Positions 26,940-35,498 of a stretch of 64,000 nucleotides of DNA are shown here, in pieces. The notes under the pieces are model-generated. The model was not told the origin of the DNA. It saw only the letters and a program-made list of their open reading frames with translations, and did no database searches. The translations under genes and the position numbers were made by a program. The DNA is from CAUZIZ01 sp965219005. GTDB taxonomy: Bacteria; Acidobacteriota; UBA6911; RPQK01; JAJDTT01. The DNA lies in NCBI GenBank assembly GCA_965219005.1, contig CBDCMS010000003.1:496001-560000 (forward strand). The letters run 5' to 3'. The number at the start of each line of letters is the position of its first letter. Position 1 is the stretch's first letter.

Positions 26940-29396
26940 ATGCGAGAATACCGCGGTAAGGAAATACCGATCGACATCGAAGAGGAGATGAAGAACTCTT
27001 ATCTGGACTACGCGATGTCCGTGATTGTCGGACGAGCTCTCCCTGATGCACGAGATGGGCTTAAACCCGTTCATCGCAGGATTCTCTATGCGATGAGTGA
27101 GTTGAACAACCGCCATGACCGAGCCCACAAGAAGTCCGCCCGCATCGTGGGCGAGGTGATCGGAAAATATCACCCCCACGGGGACACCGCTGTCTATGAC
27201 ACGCTGGTGCGAATGGCCCAAGACTTCTCGATGCGGGAGTTGCTTATCGATGGCCAGGGGAACTTTGGGTCGGTGGACGGCGACTCACCCGCGGCCATGC
27301 GGTACACCGAAGTCAGGATGTCACGCATCTCGGCGGAGCTCTTGGCGGATATCGACAAGGAGACCATCGATTTCCAGGCCAATTATGACGAGTCCCTGGT
27401 TGAGCCAACCGTGTTGCCAGCCAAGGTCCCCAACCTGCTCGTCAATGGGGCCTCTGGAATCGCCGTGGGCATGGCCACGAACATTCCACCTCACAATCTC
27501 GCTGAGATTATCAATGCCCTGCTCTTGCTGATCGATCGACCCACAGCTTCGCTGGATGAGCTTGTTGAGTTGGTCCCAGGACCCGACTTTCCGACGGGCG
27601 CCTTTATCACCGGCCGCAGAGCCATCCGGACCGCCTATGAAACGGGCCGCGGCGTGATCCACTTGCGAGCCCGAGCCTCTATTGAAACTATCAGAAAGGA
27701 CCGCGAGGCGATCATTATCCACGAGCTACCCTATCAGGTGAACAAGGCCCGGCTGATTGAGAATATCGCGGAACTGGTGCGGTCGAAGAAGATCGAGGGA
27801 ATAAGCGATCTACGGGATGAATCCGATCGGGAGGGCATGCGCGCGGTTATCGAGTTGAAACGAGGTGAGCACCCGCAAGTGGTGTTGAACCAGCTCTACA
27901 AGCAGACGGCTATGCAAACGTCATTTGGGGTGATTCTTCTTGCCTTGGTCGAGGGCCAGCCCCGAGTGCTCACCCTTATTGAACTACTGAATCAGTTTAT
28001 CGGCCACCGGAAGGGTGTGGTCCGGCGCCGGACCCAATTCGAGCTGCGCAAGGCGGAAGAGCGGGCCCATATTCTGGAGGGTCTGAGGAAGGCGCTCGAC
28101 CACCTGGACGCAGTGATAACCCTCATCCGGAGCTCGAGAACGCCCCCCGAAGCGAAGCGTGATTTGGTCTCCCAATTCGAGTTCACCGAGCTGCAAGCGC
28201 AGGCAATCCTGGAAATGAGACTGCAGAGGCTGACTGGCCTCGAGAGGGATAAAATCATCGAGGAATACGAGGATCTGTTAAAGCGAATAGCCGGCCTGAA
28301 GGCGATCCTCACCAGCGAAACCACCCTCAAAGGCGTGATCAAAGAGGAATTGCTCGAGATTCAGAAGACCTACCAGTCCCCCCGCCGGACGGTCATCATG
28401 GATGAGGAGATCGAGCTGGGTGTCGAGGATCTGATCGCGGAGGAACAGGTGGTGATAACCGCTACCCACAGCGGTTATATCAAACGAACCACTCTTCATA
28501 TCTACCGAAGTCAGCGCCGCGGTGGGAAAGGGCGTATCGGGATGTCGACCCGAACCGAGGATGATGTGCTCGACTATTTGTTTGTGGCCTCCACCCACAG
28601 CTACATCTTGATTTTCACGGACAAAGGGCGAGTGTACTGGCTCAAGGTTTGGAAGATTCCGGACGTTGGGGCGGCGGGCAAGGGGAAACCGATCGTCAAT
28701 CTGGTGAATTTGGAGCGGGGTGAGAAGATCGCGGACATGATTGCGGTGCAGGATTTCTCAGAACCAACTTTTGTCGTCATGGCGTCGAGAAAAGGGCACA
28801 TAAAGAAAACCAGCCTGGCGGCCTACTCTCATCCCCGAACAACCGGCATTATCGCTTGTGGTGTAGACGAGGGAGATGAGGTGATAGCCGTGAGTCAGAC
28901 GCTTGGAGACGATGATGTGCTTCTCTGCAGCGCGCAAGGGAAAGCAATCCGCTTTTCCGAGACACAGGTACGCGAGATGGGACGAGTCGCCCGAGGAGTA
29001 AAGGGTATTTCCCTGAAACCCGCCGACTCGGTGGTCAGCATGGGCGTTATCCGCGGCGGCTTGGGGAATATCCTCGCGGTGACCGAGAACGGTTTCGGCA
29101 AGCGAACCCCCGCGGATGGCTATCCCAAGCAGGGCCGGGGAGGGCAAGGGGTTATCAATATCAAGACAGCAGGTAGGAACGGTGCTGTCGTGAAGGCCTT
29201 TCCTGTTGACCAGGAAGCTGAGATCATTGCCATTACCGTAAAAGGTAAGATCATCCGACTGGAGACAGATTTAATTCGAGAAACCGCTGGTCGAAGCGCG
29301 CTGGGAGTGAAATTGATCAACCTGGAGGCCGACGATCAGGTGGCTGATGTCACCCTGGTCCCCTTCGAGGAGGTCGTTGAGCCGAATGAGGATTAG
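26940..29396 (+). CDS. gyrA: DNA gyrase subunit A
   Basis: The 818-residue breakage-reunion subunit. SYLDYAMSVIVGRALPDARDGLKPVHRRILYAM is the expected start; GKYHPHGDTAVYDTLVRMAQDFSMR is the quinolone-resistance region (here Asp-Thr-Ala where E. coli has Asp-Ser-Ala at 82-84), and AMRYTEVRMS contains the catalytic tyrosine. The C-terminal beta-pinwheel carries the GyrA box: SQRRGGKGRIGM (QRRGGKG), which marks it as gyrase rather than topoisomerase IV. The last codons overlap the start of the TPR gene. Confidence 0.97.
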   Translation: MREYRGKEIPIDIEEEMKNSYLDYAMSVIVGRALPDARDGLKPVHRRILYAMSELNNRHDRAHKKSARIVGEVIGKYHPHGDTAVYDTLVRMAQDFSMRELLIDGQGNFGSVDGDSPAAMRYTEVRMSRISAELLADIDKETIDFQANYDESLVEPTVLPAKVPNLLVNGASGIAVGMATNIPPHNLAEIINALLLLIDRPTASLDELVELVPGPDFPTGAFITGRRAIRTAYETGRGVIHLRARASIETIRKDREAIIIHELPYQVNKARLIENIAELVRSKKIEGISDLRDESDREGMRAVIELKRGEHPQVVLNQLYKQTAMQTSFGVILLALVEGQPRVLTLIELLNQFIGHRKGVVRRRTQFELRKAEERAHILEGLRKALDHLDAVITLIRSSRTPPEAKRDLVSQFEFTELQAQAILEMRLQRLTGLERDKIIEEYEDLLKRIAGLKAILTSETTLKGVIKEELLEIQKTYQSPRRTVIMDEEIELGVEDLIAEEQVVITATHSGYIKRTTLHIYRSQRRGGKGRIGMSTRTEDDVLDYLFVASTHSYILIFTDKGRVYWLKVWKIPDVGAAGKGKPIVNLVNLERGEKIADMIAVQDFSEPTFVVMASRKGHIKKTSLAAYSHPRTTGIIACGVDEGDEVIAVSQTLGDDDVLLCSAQGKAIRFSETQVREMGRVARGVKGISLKPADSVVSMGVIRGGLGNILAVTENGFGKRTPADGYPKQGRGGQGVINIKTAGRNGAVVKAFPVDQEAEIIAITVKGKIIRLETDLIRETAGRSALGVKLINLEADDQVADVTLVPFEEVVEPNED

Positions 29397-30138
29397 GCAA
29401 AGCTGGCTCCCCCTGTTGCCGCTGGCTCTTTTCGGCGTGGGAGTCGGAGTAACGGAGCGGGGTGAGAACGAGGGTGAGGCTGGTCTTAGACGGGCGCAAG
29501 AAACCTGGCGCAGCCAGGACTATGAAGGCGCCATCGAGCAATACCGGGCGCTCCACCGGGAGCACCCCAAGAGCCCCTACGCTCCTACCGCGCTGTGGGA
29601 GGCTGCCGGGATCTACTACAGCCGCCACTACAACCTTGAGAGCGCAACGCGGCTTTTGAGAAAACTGGTCGCTGAGTATCCGCAGAGCCCCCAAGCGAAA
29701 GATGCCCTTCTGCGGTTGGCCGAGATACATGAGGGCGAAGATCGTGACCTCGATCTCGCCGTGGAATTCTGGGAGAAGGCACTGGAGCGAAATTTGTCAC
29801 CACAGCAGCGCCGACAGGTTACGTTCAAGCTAGGAGATACGCACCTGAAACAGCGCCGGCTCGGGAAGGCCAGGCGCTACTTGCAGGAAGCCGTGGCCTG
29901 GAAAACCAACGATCGTCTAGGTCAGCAGGCCCATATCCGCCTTGGGACGATCGCGCAGATCGAAGGTGATCATCAGGCCGCGATCGATTTTTTCGAAGCG
30001 GCAATGGCGTCCAACGAATGTCAGGAATGCCGTACTCAGGCCCAGCTCGGTTTGGTAGAGAGCTATGAGTTTACAGGGAGCCCGGCCAAGGCGATTGCGA
30101 TCGCCGAGGCAATCCCGAGAGAGCAGCACCCGCAATAG
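29386..30138 (+). CDS. TPR-repeat protein, probably exported
   Basis: A 250-residue protein with a short N-terminal hydrophobic segment (WLPLLPLALFGVGVGV) that suggests export or membrane anchoring, followed by tetratricopeptide-type helices: EGAIEQYRALHREHPKSPYAPTALWEAAGIYY, SATRLLRKLVAEYPQSPQAKDALLRLAEI and later repeats. The YxxSPxAxxAL pattern resembles BamD/YbgF-like TPR proteins, but no function can be assigned. The ATG overlaps the gyrA stop region by 11 bases. It is the last core gene before the insertion sequence at 30173; its C-terminus is 34 bases from the IS edge and looks complete. Confidence 0.75.
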   Translation: MRIRQSWLPLLPLALFGVGVGVTERGENEGEAGLRRAQETWRSQDYEGAIEQYRALHREHPKSPYAPTALWEAAGIYYSRHYNLESATRLLRKLVAEYPQSPQAKDALLRLAEIHEGEDRDLDLAVEFWEKALERNLSPQQRRQVTFKLGDTHLKQRRLGKARRYLQEAVAWKTNDRLGQQAHIRLGTIAQIEGDHQAAIDFFEAAMASNECQECRTQAQLGLVESYEFTGSPAKAIAIAEAIPREQHPQ

Positions 30139-30204
30139 CCCAACCAAGGGCACCGGGAAGGTAAGCGGCGCAGGGTGTACGTCAAGAATGTGGGTAGTGG
30201 TCCG

Positions 30205-31555
30205 CTAACCTGCTGAGCGGGCCTCCCAGAACTCCTCCCAGCGGTTGGACAGTTGGCAACAGCGCAAAGCGATGATGGCATTGGCTCCGCGGACGGTCCA
30301 GCGCATTCCGGACTGCTTCAGACGTTGGCCAATGATGGTCTTACAGCCCGCTTCGATGACGCCTGAGCCGATGAAAAGTCCCTGGCTGCGGAAGCAAGCG
30401 TAACGCATTCGCTCCGCATTCTTTTGGAAGTACTCGACGCTGGTCTTCCTCGCCTTACGAGCCGTTTCCTCGGTGACGGCGAGTTGTCGCATCGAGTCCA
30501 GGACGGTTTCGACGTCTCCGCGGTCCAGTAACTCCTGATTGAGTCGGACCCACTGCTGGGCCTCGGGAGAGTTTCCTCCCCAAACGGTTTTGCCCAAGTC
30601 GAACAGACGCTGCCGAGCGTGGTACAGGTCGACAATTTGGATGGCCTGGTAGAAGTGTTCCGCGGCGATCCCCCAGATCCAGGGGGCACCGTCTCCCAGA
30701 ACCACCAGCCTCGGCGCTCGTGTCGCTCCCCGGCGAGTGGCCTCCGCGTAAATCCGAGCGCCGAAGGCCGCCGCCTCCTCGATGGCTCCCACATAGGTCG
30801 TCGATTCCGGGTCCCGAAGCGGACGACCCTGCTCATCGCGACACGTTTGGGCAAAGACACAGCCGAGCTTCGCCTCCCGCGTTTTGGCCTGTCCGCCCCC
30901 TTTCCCTGCCCGACCTTCCACTTCCGAGGGCCGGACCGGCACGCCGGTCCCGTCGATCGCCACATACATCGCGGGGGCGACGCAAAGGGGCCGATCGTTT
31001 CCGAGAACGCCTGCTCGCGCTCTCGTTGCGAGACGCTGTGGACGTCGCCGCCGAGGTCCTCGGAGACGCGTTCCACCGCCTTGGTGCTGACCGCGACGCC
31101 CGCCAGCTCCTGCAGATCTCGCTGACCTTCTTCGAACGGCTCCTTGGCTCCCACCCGTCCCATCATGCGCCGCACGCCCGGGCTAAAGGACGTCGACGCC
31201 AGGTCCAGATCGCCGTCCTTGGGAACCACTCCGCCCCCGCAATCCGCACAGTGGTAATAGGCACGTCGCACCCGAACCGCTCCCAAGACCGTCGACAGCT
31301 GCTTGTCCCGATAGCCCTTAAACTGCGCCTTGTGCCCTCCTCCGCAATCGATCCGGGCCCCCTGGTAGCCGCCTCCGTCCGCACCCAAGAGCTGCTCCAG
31401 CAAGAGGCCTCCTAGACGGTGCATACTCTGGCGAACCGCCAACTCGCCCGCCTCTAAATCCGGCTGGCCCCGCCTCTGCCATTCCCCCAGGACTCGCCCC
31501 GCCAAGCGCTCTATCTCCGCCTCGGCTTCGCCGAGTACTTCCTGCGTAATTTTTT
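30205..31555 (-). pseudogene. ISKra4-type transposase, two frames
   Basis: A DDE transposase split over two frames. The N-terminal half (ITQEVLGEAEAEIERLAGR, then VRRAYYHCADCGGGVVPKDG with a zinc-ribbon CxxC) runs in one frame to FASPP near 30975; the C-terminal half then continues in another frame with MYVAIDGTGVPVRPSEVEG (first catalytic D), VVLGDGAPWIWGI (second D) and FIGSGVIEAGCKTI (E). The junction is a run of five C on the minus strand, so a lost C or a -1 slip explains it. Entry into the first half needs a -1 shift from orfA at an A9 run (31550-31558), which may be programmed. Without a shift at the C run the enzyme is not made, hence called a pseudogene. Confidence 0.7.
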
Positions 31556-31927
31556 TTTCAGCTGATCCAGCGACTCCTCCTTCATCTCCTGCACCGGGCG
31601 GAGGTCGCAAATCTGCTCGCTGATTTCCACCAGCTCTAGGCGCAGCTCGACGAAACGGCGATACGATTCCACCTCCCGCCCCACCTTCTCCAGCTCCGGG
31701 CCGAGAGGTACGTTGCGGGCCCGACTCTGGCCTTTGACGGTCGCCGTCCACAAATACTGGGGCCCGTGTCCCCGCTGACCCGGACGGGCACACCGGCAGT
31801 TCGCCTTGCCGCACTTGCGGAAGTTCGCCGACAGGCTCCCCCGACGAAAATCGCCCAACGCTTGCACTTGCGCCCACACCTGTTTGCGCTTCTGTTCCAA
31901 GGCTTCCAAAGAGGCTGCTTGGTCCAT
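31511..31927 (-). CDS. IS-encoded orfA, DUF6788-like
   Basis: A 138-residue basic protein preceding the transposase. GSLSANFRKCGKANCRCARPGQRGHGPQYLWT has the KCGKxxCRCA...HGPxY zinc-binding pattern of DUF6788-type proteins found at the 5-prime end of ISKra4-like elements. The C-terminal part (DQLKKKLRRKYSAK) is read over the A9 run where the transposase frame opens, so the fusion protein would lack this tail. Probably a DNA-binding or regulatory part of the transposase. Confidence 0.6.
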   Translation of the reverse strand: MDQAASLEALEQKRKQVWAQVQALGDFRRGSLSANFRKCGKANCRCARPGQRGHGPQYLWTATVKGQSRARNVPLGPELEKVGREVESYRRFVELRLELVEISEQICDLRPVQEMKEESLDQLKKKLRRKYSAKPRRR

Positions 31928-32049
31928 GGATTCCTCCTCTAATGATAGCGCCCACCTGTGCCAGCCTCTTACCTGAATCCTTATACAGATTCAGATATTA
32001 CAGCAAAAAGAGAGAAGGCTACTTCCCCCTACATTTTTGACGTACACCC

Positions 32050-33492
32050 GTGCTTAATCGCTCGGAGCTGGTGAAGGAGGAGGCGGGTGTCCCGTATTGG
32101 ACTCGCTTCCGCCTGGAAGAGGAGTTTCTCGCCGTGATTCTTGCCGCATTGGTCCATAGTGGCGATTTGGTCCTCAGTGTCCCTGGTCGCAAGATCGACG
32201 CGGCTTCTATCGATCAATTCGCCAAGATCAGCATGCCCGACGCTGTCGCTTTTAAGCACGTCGAGCGCCCCAAGGACCTTCCCTTGGCGCCTTTACAGGA
32301 GCTGCTGGATCTGGTGGGGCTGCCCAAGGGACTGATCGTCAATCCCGCCAAACGAGACGAAGCCGTCACCCAGCTCCAGGGCAAAGTTGCCGAGCTGGTC
32401 AACAAAGTGGTGATGACCCAGGCCCAACTCCCCGAGGTCCGGCTCTGGTCAAAGCCGATCCTGACCGAGCCCGAACAGGAGGAGCGGAAAGAACGTCTCC
32501 GGCGGCTCAAGGGCTTTCTCGAGTCGCTCCAAGCCTACAACACCGGAGGCAAGCTGAAGAACTTCCCCCACGACGCCGAGACTGTCGCCGAGCAGCGGTC
32601 TGGTCTCGACACGGTCCGGGAAGTCGCAGAACTGCCCACCCTCGTGCAACAACTAGGGCCTCTGACGGCTTATCTCAGCACGGCAGAAGCAGTGCTCGAG
32701 GGCGGACACGCTTGGGTCGGGGAGCTGCACGAAGCACGTGGCCGGCTGATGACCCAACTGACCAGCCCGAAACATCGGGCCGATGCGTCGTTTCAGCGAT
32801 CTCTTGGCCAGACTCTGGGGGAGCTTCGCTCAAGGTATCAGGATGCATATCTGAGCGCCCACCGCGCAGCGCGTCTGGGAGCCAACGAAGACAGAAGGAA
32901 AGGTGGACTGACTACTGACTCCCGCCTCGGGCAGCTGCAGAAACTGGCCGGTGTCGAAATGATGCCGGCCCAGCAACTGCGAGACCTCGAGGATAGTCTC
33001 TTCGGGCTAAAGACGTGCTTCAGTGTCACGAAGAAGGACCTCGAGGCACATCCGGTCTGCCCCCACTGCGGGTACCGCCCTGTCGAGGAATCCGGTATTG
33101 GCATCGCCGCTGTGGACCTGCTGGCGCAACTGGATGAGCGGCTCGACGAGCTCGTTCGGGACTGGATGACAACCCTGCTCGCCAATCTCGCCGACCCGAC
33201 AGTCGAAGCCAACATGGAGCTGCTCGGAGTAGGGTCCGGAAGCAACGCCTTGGCCGAGCTCCGCCAGAAACGAGAGTTGCCCGATCCGATCCCGCCGGCT
33301 TTGGTGAAAGCTCTCCAAGAGGTGCTGAGCGGTCTGCTGAAGGTCACCCTCCCGACAACTCAGCTTCACAGTGCGCTTGAAGACGGGGGTATGCCCTGCA
33401 CGATCGATGAGCTGAGAGAGCGGTTCGATCGCTATCTGGCTACTCTCACCAAAGGCAAGGACGGATCCAAGGTGCGCGTGGTGATCGAGTGA
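32050..33492 (+). pseudogene. brxC: BREX-3 BrxC (DUF6079), C-terminal part only
   Basis: A 480-residue open frame whose first codon is a GTG touching the IS inverted repeat. It matches the C-terminal part of the large BREX ATPase BrxC/PglY of the DUF6079 type: EEEFLAVILAALVHSGDLVLSVPG, then long helical segments, and a zinc-ribbon start HPVCPHCGYRPVEE near residue 336. Full BrxC proteins are roughly 1200 residues with an N-terminal P-loop AAA domain; that half is missing here, with no GxxxxGKT in the frame. The reading frame is otherwise intact, so loss seems recent. As first gene of the surviving operon it can be translated only from transcription coming out of the IS or further upstream. 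Confidence 0.75.
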
Positions 33493-33521
33493 CTCACCTG
33501 GCGGCTTGCTCCTAAAAGTTC

Positions 33522-35498
33522 ATGGCCACTCACGACTTCCTCGACGCTGAACTCTCCTGGACCTTCCGCCGGGGATCCTGGGTCTACCCGCATCCCGTAG
33601 CGTTGGCCTGCGGTCGCTTGCTTCGCGCCCGGTCGCCAGAATCTCTCTTCGATGCCGCGATCAAAGGGGCCGAGGTCCTGACACGTTACTTGGCGCTGGT
33701 GGCCTTGGCGTCGTACGCAGCACGGGACACCGAACCGGACCAGAAAGTCGATCTCGCCGGGTTCGAGGGACCGCTCTCCTTTGGCCACTTTCTGACCGTG
33801 GCCCGCGATCTCTCTCGAACCCCAGCCGATCATCCGCTGCGGAGCCACCTTGCGGCCGGCCTGAAGCCCAAGGGGAAAGGCAGGCAGCAGCAACCGGGTA
33901 AAACGGACGCCGCGTTGGAGAACCTGCTCAACCTCCGCAACACCGTCGGCCACGATCTATCCAGCTTGAGTCGAGCCCACGCGGAGACGCTTCTCGCAAG
34001 GGATCGACCGGTGGAATCGCTCGCTGGCGCCCTCGATGGGGTCCAGGGAATCCTTATGCTTCCGCTCTTCGTCGTCGAAGCCCAACGGCTTGTCAAGAAG
34101 AGGATCGTGGCTCGCCGGCTTCTCTTGATGGGGGAGACGGGCGATCCCGAACCTGAGTCGGTCACACTCGACCACGGGCTCGAAGAGGATGGTGTCCCCT
34201 ATCTCGGAGTGCGGAACGCCGCCCTCTGCCTCGAACCGCTGATCGTCTGGCGCGTTGCGCCGGCCCGTGCTAACTACTCCGTCTTCGTCCTCGATTCGGT
34301 ATTGGACGGTCGCCTCAAGTACAAGGCTATCGAAACCACGCCATTGGAGACCAACGGGGAAGCGGTCGCGAAGCTGCGTGCCTGCGTCGGGGGAGATCGC
34401 TTTCCCCAGGAGGCGTTGAGCCTCGACGGAGGAGTGAGTCCAACGACCGAGTGGCGGATGCTCATGAATCAGCGCGAGTACGCGCTCAAGCAAACCACAG
34501 CCGGCATCCGATGGGATCTTCTCTCCGAGAGCACTCTCCTCTGGTTCACCAGCCGCATCCTTCCCGTAACGAACCTGAAGGAAGCCCGCCAGACTCTCGT
34601 CGAGCTGCTGCTCGATGGGCGCGACACTCTCGACACGCGCGAAGCGGACCAGCTCTGTCTCCTCCTGGGTGAGGAGACTTGTGTCCGAAAGACCCTTCGC
34701 CGGCCACTGCTGGACCTACGAGCCCGAGACAACCCAGACGAGCGTTGGAGTGAGCGGATCGAGGCCCACGAGAACGTGCTCGAGAGCCTCCGCACTGCGG
34801 TAGCTTTTTTCAGCCGACAGTTGCACCTCGGTGAGGTCGACGTCGACGGCCTGAAATCGAGGACCGGAAGCGCCGACTACATCGCGATGCGAGAGGCGTT
34901 GGTGAACCTCTTCATCCACCAGGACTACACGGACGCCTCTGCAGCCGCGCAGGTGGAGCTCGAGGCGGAGCGGGCGACGTTCTTCAACGCCGGGCACTCG
35001 CTGGTCATCGCCGAGCATATGATCGAGGGAGGCAAGAGTCAGGCGCGCAACCCGCTCATCGCGCGAGCGCTTCGACTCATCGGGTTCGCGGAGCTCGCCG
35101 GCTCCGGCATTCGCGCGGTCCAATCCGCCTGGCGCAAAGAGAGGCGCCGGCCGCCGCGCTTCGAGTCTGACCGAGAGGCGAACACCTTCTTGCTGACCTT
35201 GGATTGGCGAGAGGTTCAGGACACCTATGATGAGGTGTGGAAGGATCGGATTGGCGTACACCTAACGGCCCCGCAGGCGCAGATCCTCAACTTGGCCGTG
35301 GAGGCCGATGGGCTTCGAGTCGAGGAAGCTGCCTCCGGGGCAGGGCTACGGGTCGATGAGGCGCGGGAAGCCCTGTCTTTCCTGGGGCTCCAGGGGCTTC
35401 TTCAGGTCGAAGCGGATCGGTGGTTTCTGGCGGAGCATCTTCAGAACCTGATCAACGATCCTGAAGGCACTGGGATCGAGGAAAGCGACGATGGCTAG
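33522..35498 (+). CDS. ATP-binding (RecG-like/AlbA-type) protein in the BREX operon
   Basis: A 658-residue protein. The N-terminal 220 residues are of unknown fold; NLLNLRNTVGHDLSSLSRAHAE resembles the RNxVGH pattern in Swt1/HEPN-like helical domains, which is a weak hint only. The C-terminal half has DYIAMREALVNLFIHQDYTD near residue 456 and VELEAERATFFNAGHSL, the REALVNAxxHRDY and FxNPG blocks of HATPase_c_4 proteins with RecG/Schlafen-AlbA kinship, followed by a winged helix (TAPQAQILNLAVEADGLRVEEAA). It is not one of the six core BREX-3 genes; its stop overlaps the methyltransferase start by 8 bases, so it is part of the operon. Could be a regulator or accessory effector. Confidence 0.65.
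   Translation: MATHDFLDAELSWTFRRGSWVYPHPVALACGRLLRARSPESLFDAAIKGAEVLTRYLALVALASYAARDTEPDQKVDLAGFEGPLSFGHFLTVARDLSRTPADHPLRSHLAAGLKPKGKGRQQQPGKTDAALENLLNLRNTVGHDLSSLSRAHAETLLARDRPVESLAGALDGVQGILMLPLFVVEAQRLVKKRIVARRLLLMGETGDPEPESVTLDHGLEEDGVPYLGVRNAALCLEPLIVWRVAPARANYSVFVLDSVLDGRLKYKAIETTPLETNGEAVAKLRACVGGDRFPQEALSLDGGVSPTTEWRMLMNQREYALKQTTAGIRWDLLSESTLLWFTSRILPVTNLKEARQTLVELLLDGRDTLDTREADQLCLLLGEETCVRKTLRRPLLDLRARDNPDERWSERIEAHENVLESLRTAVAFFSRQLHLGEVDVDGLKSRTGSADYIAMREALVNLFIHQDYTDASAAAQVELEAERATFFNAGHSLVIAEHMIEGGKSQARNPLIARALRLIGFAELAGSGIRAVQSAWRKERRRPPRFESDREANTFLLTLDWREVQDTYDEVWKDRIGVHLTAPQAQILNLAVEADGLRVEEAASGAGLRVDEAREALSFLGLQGLLQVEADRWFLAEHLQNLINDPEGTGIEESDDG

Larger units (their letters stand above)
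30173..32049 (-). mobile_element. ISKra4-family insertion sequence
   Basis: Terminal inverted repeats begin GGGTGTACGTCAA at the left (from 30173) and, read on the minus strand, at the right (ending 32049); identity continues imperfectly for about 28 bases (AATGT then GG). Inside are a DUF6788-like orfA and a DDE transposase in a -1 frame relation. The bases outside the two ends (gcgca on the left, gtgct on the right) do not match, so there is no target-site duplication. The right end touches the brxC coding frame directly. This fits a deletion next to the element or recombination between two copies, which would have removed brxF and the front of brxC. Confidence 0.85.
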
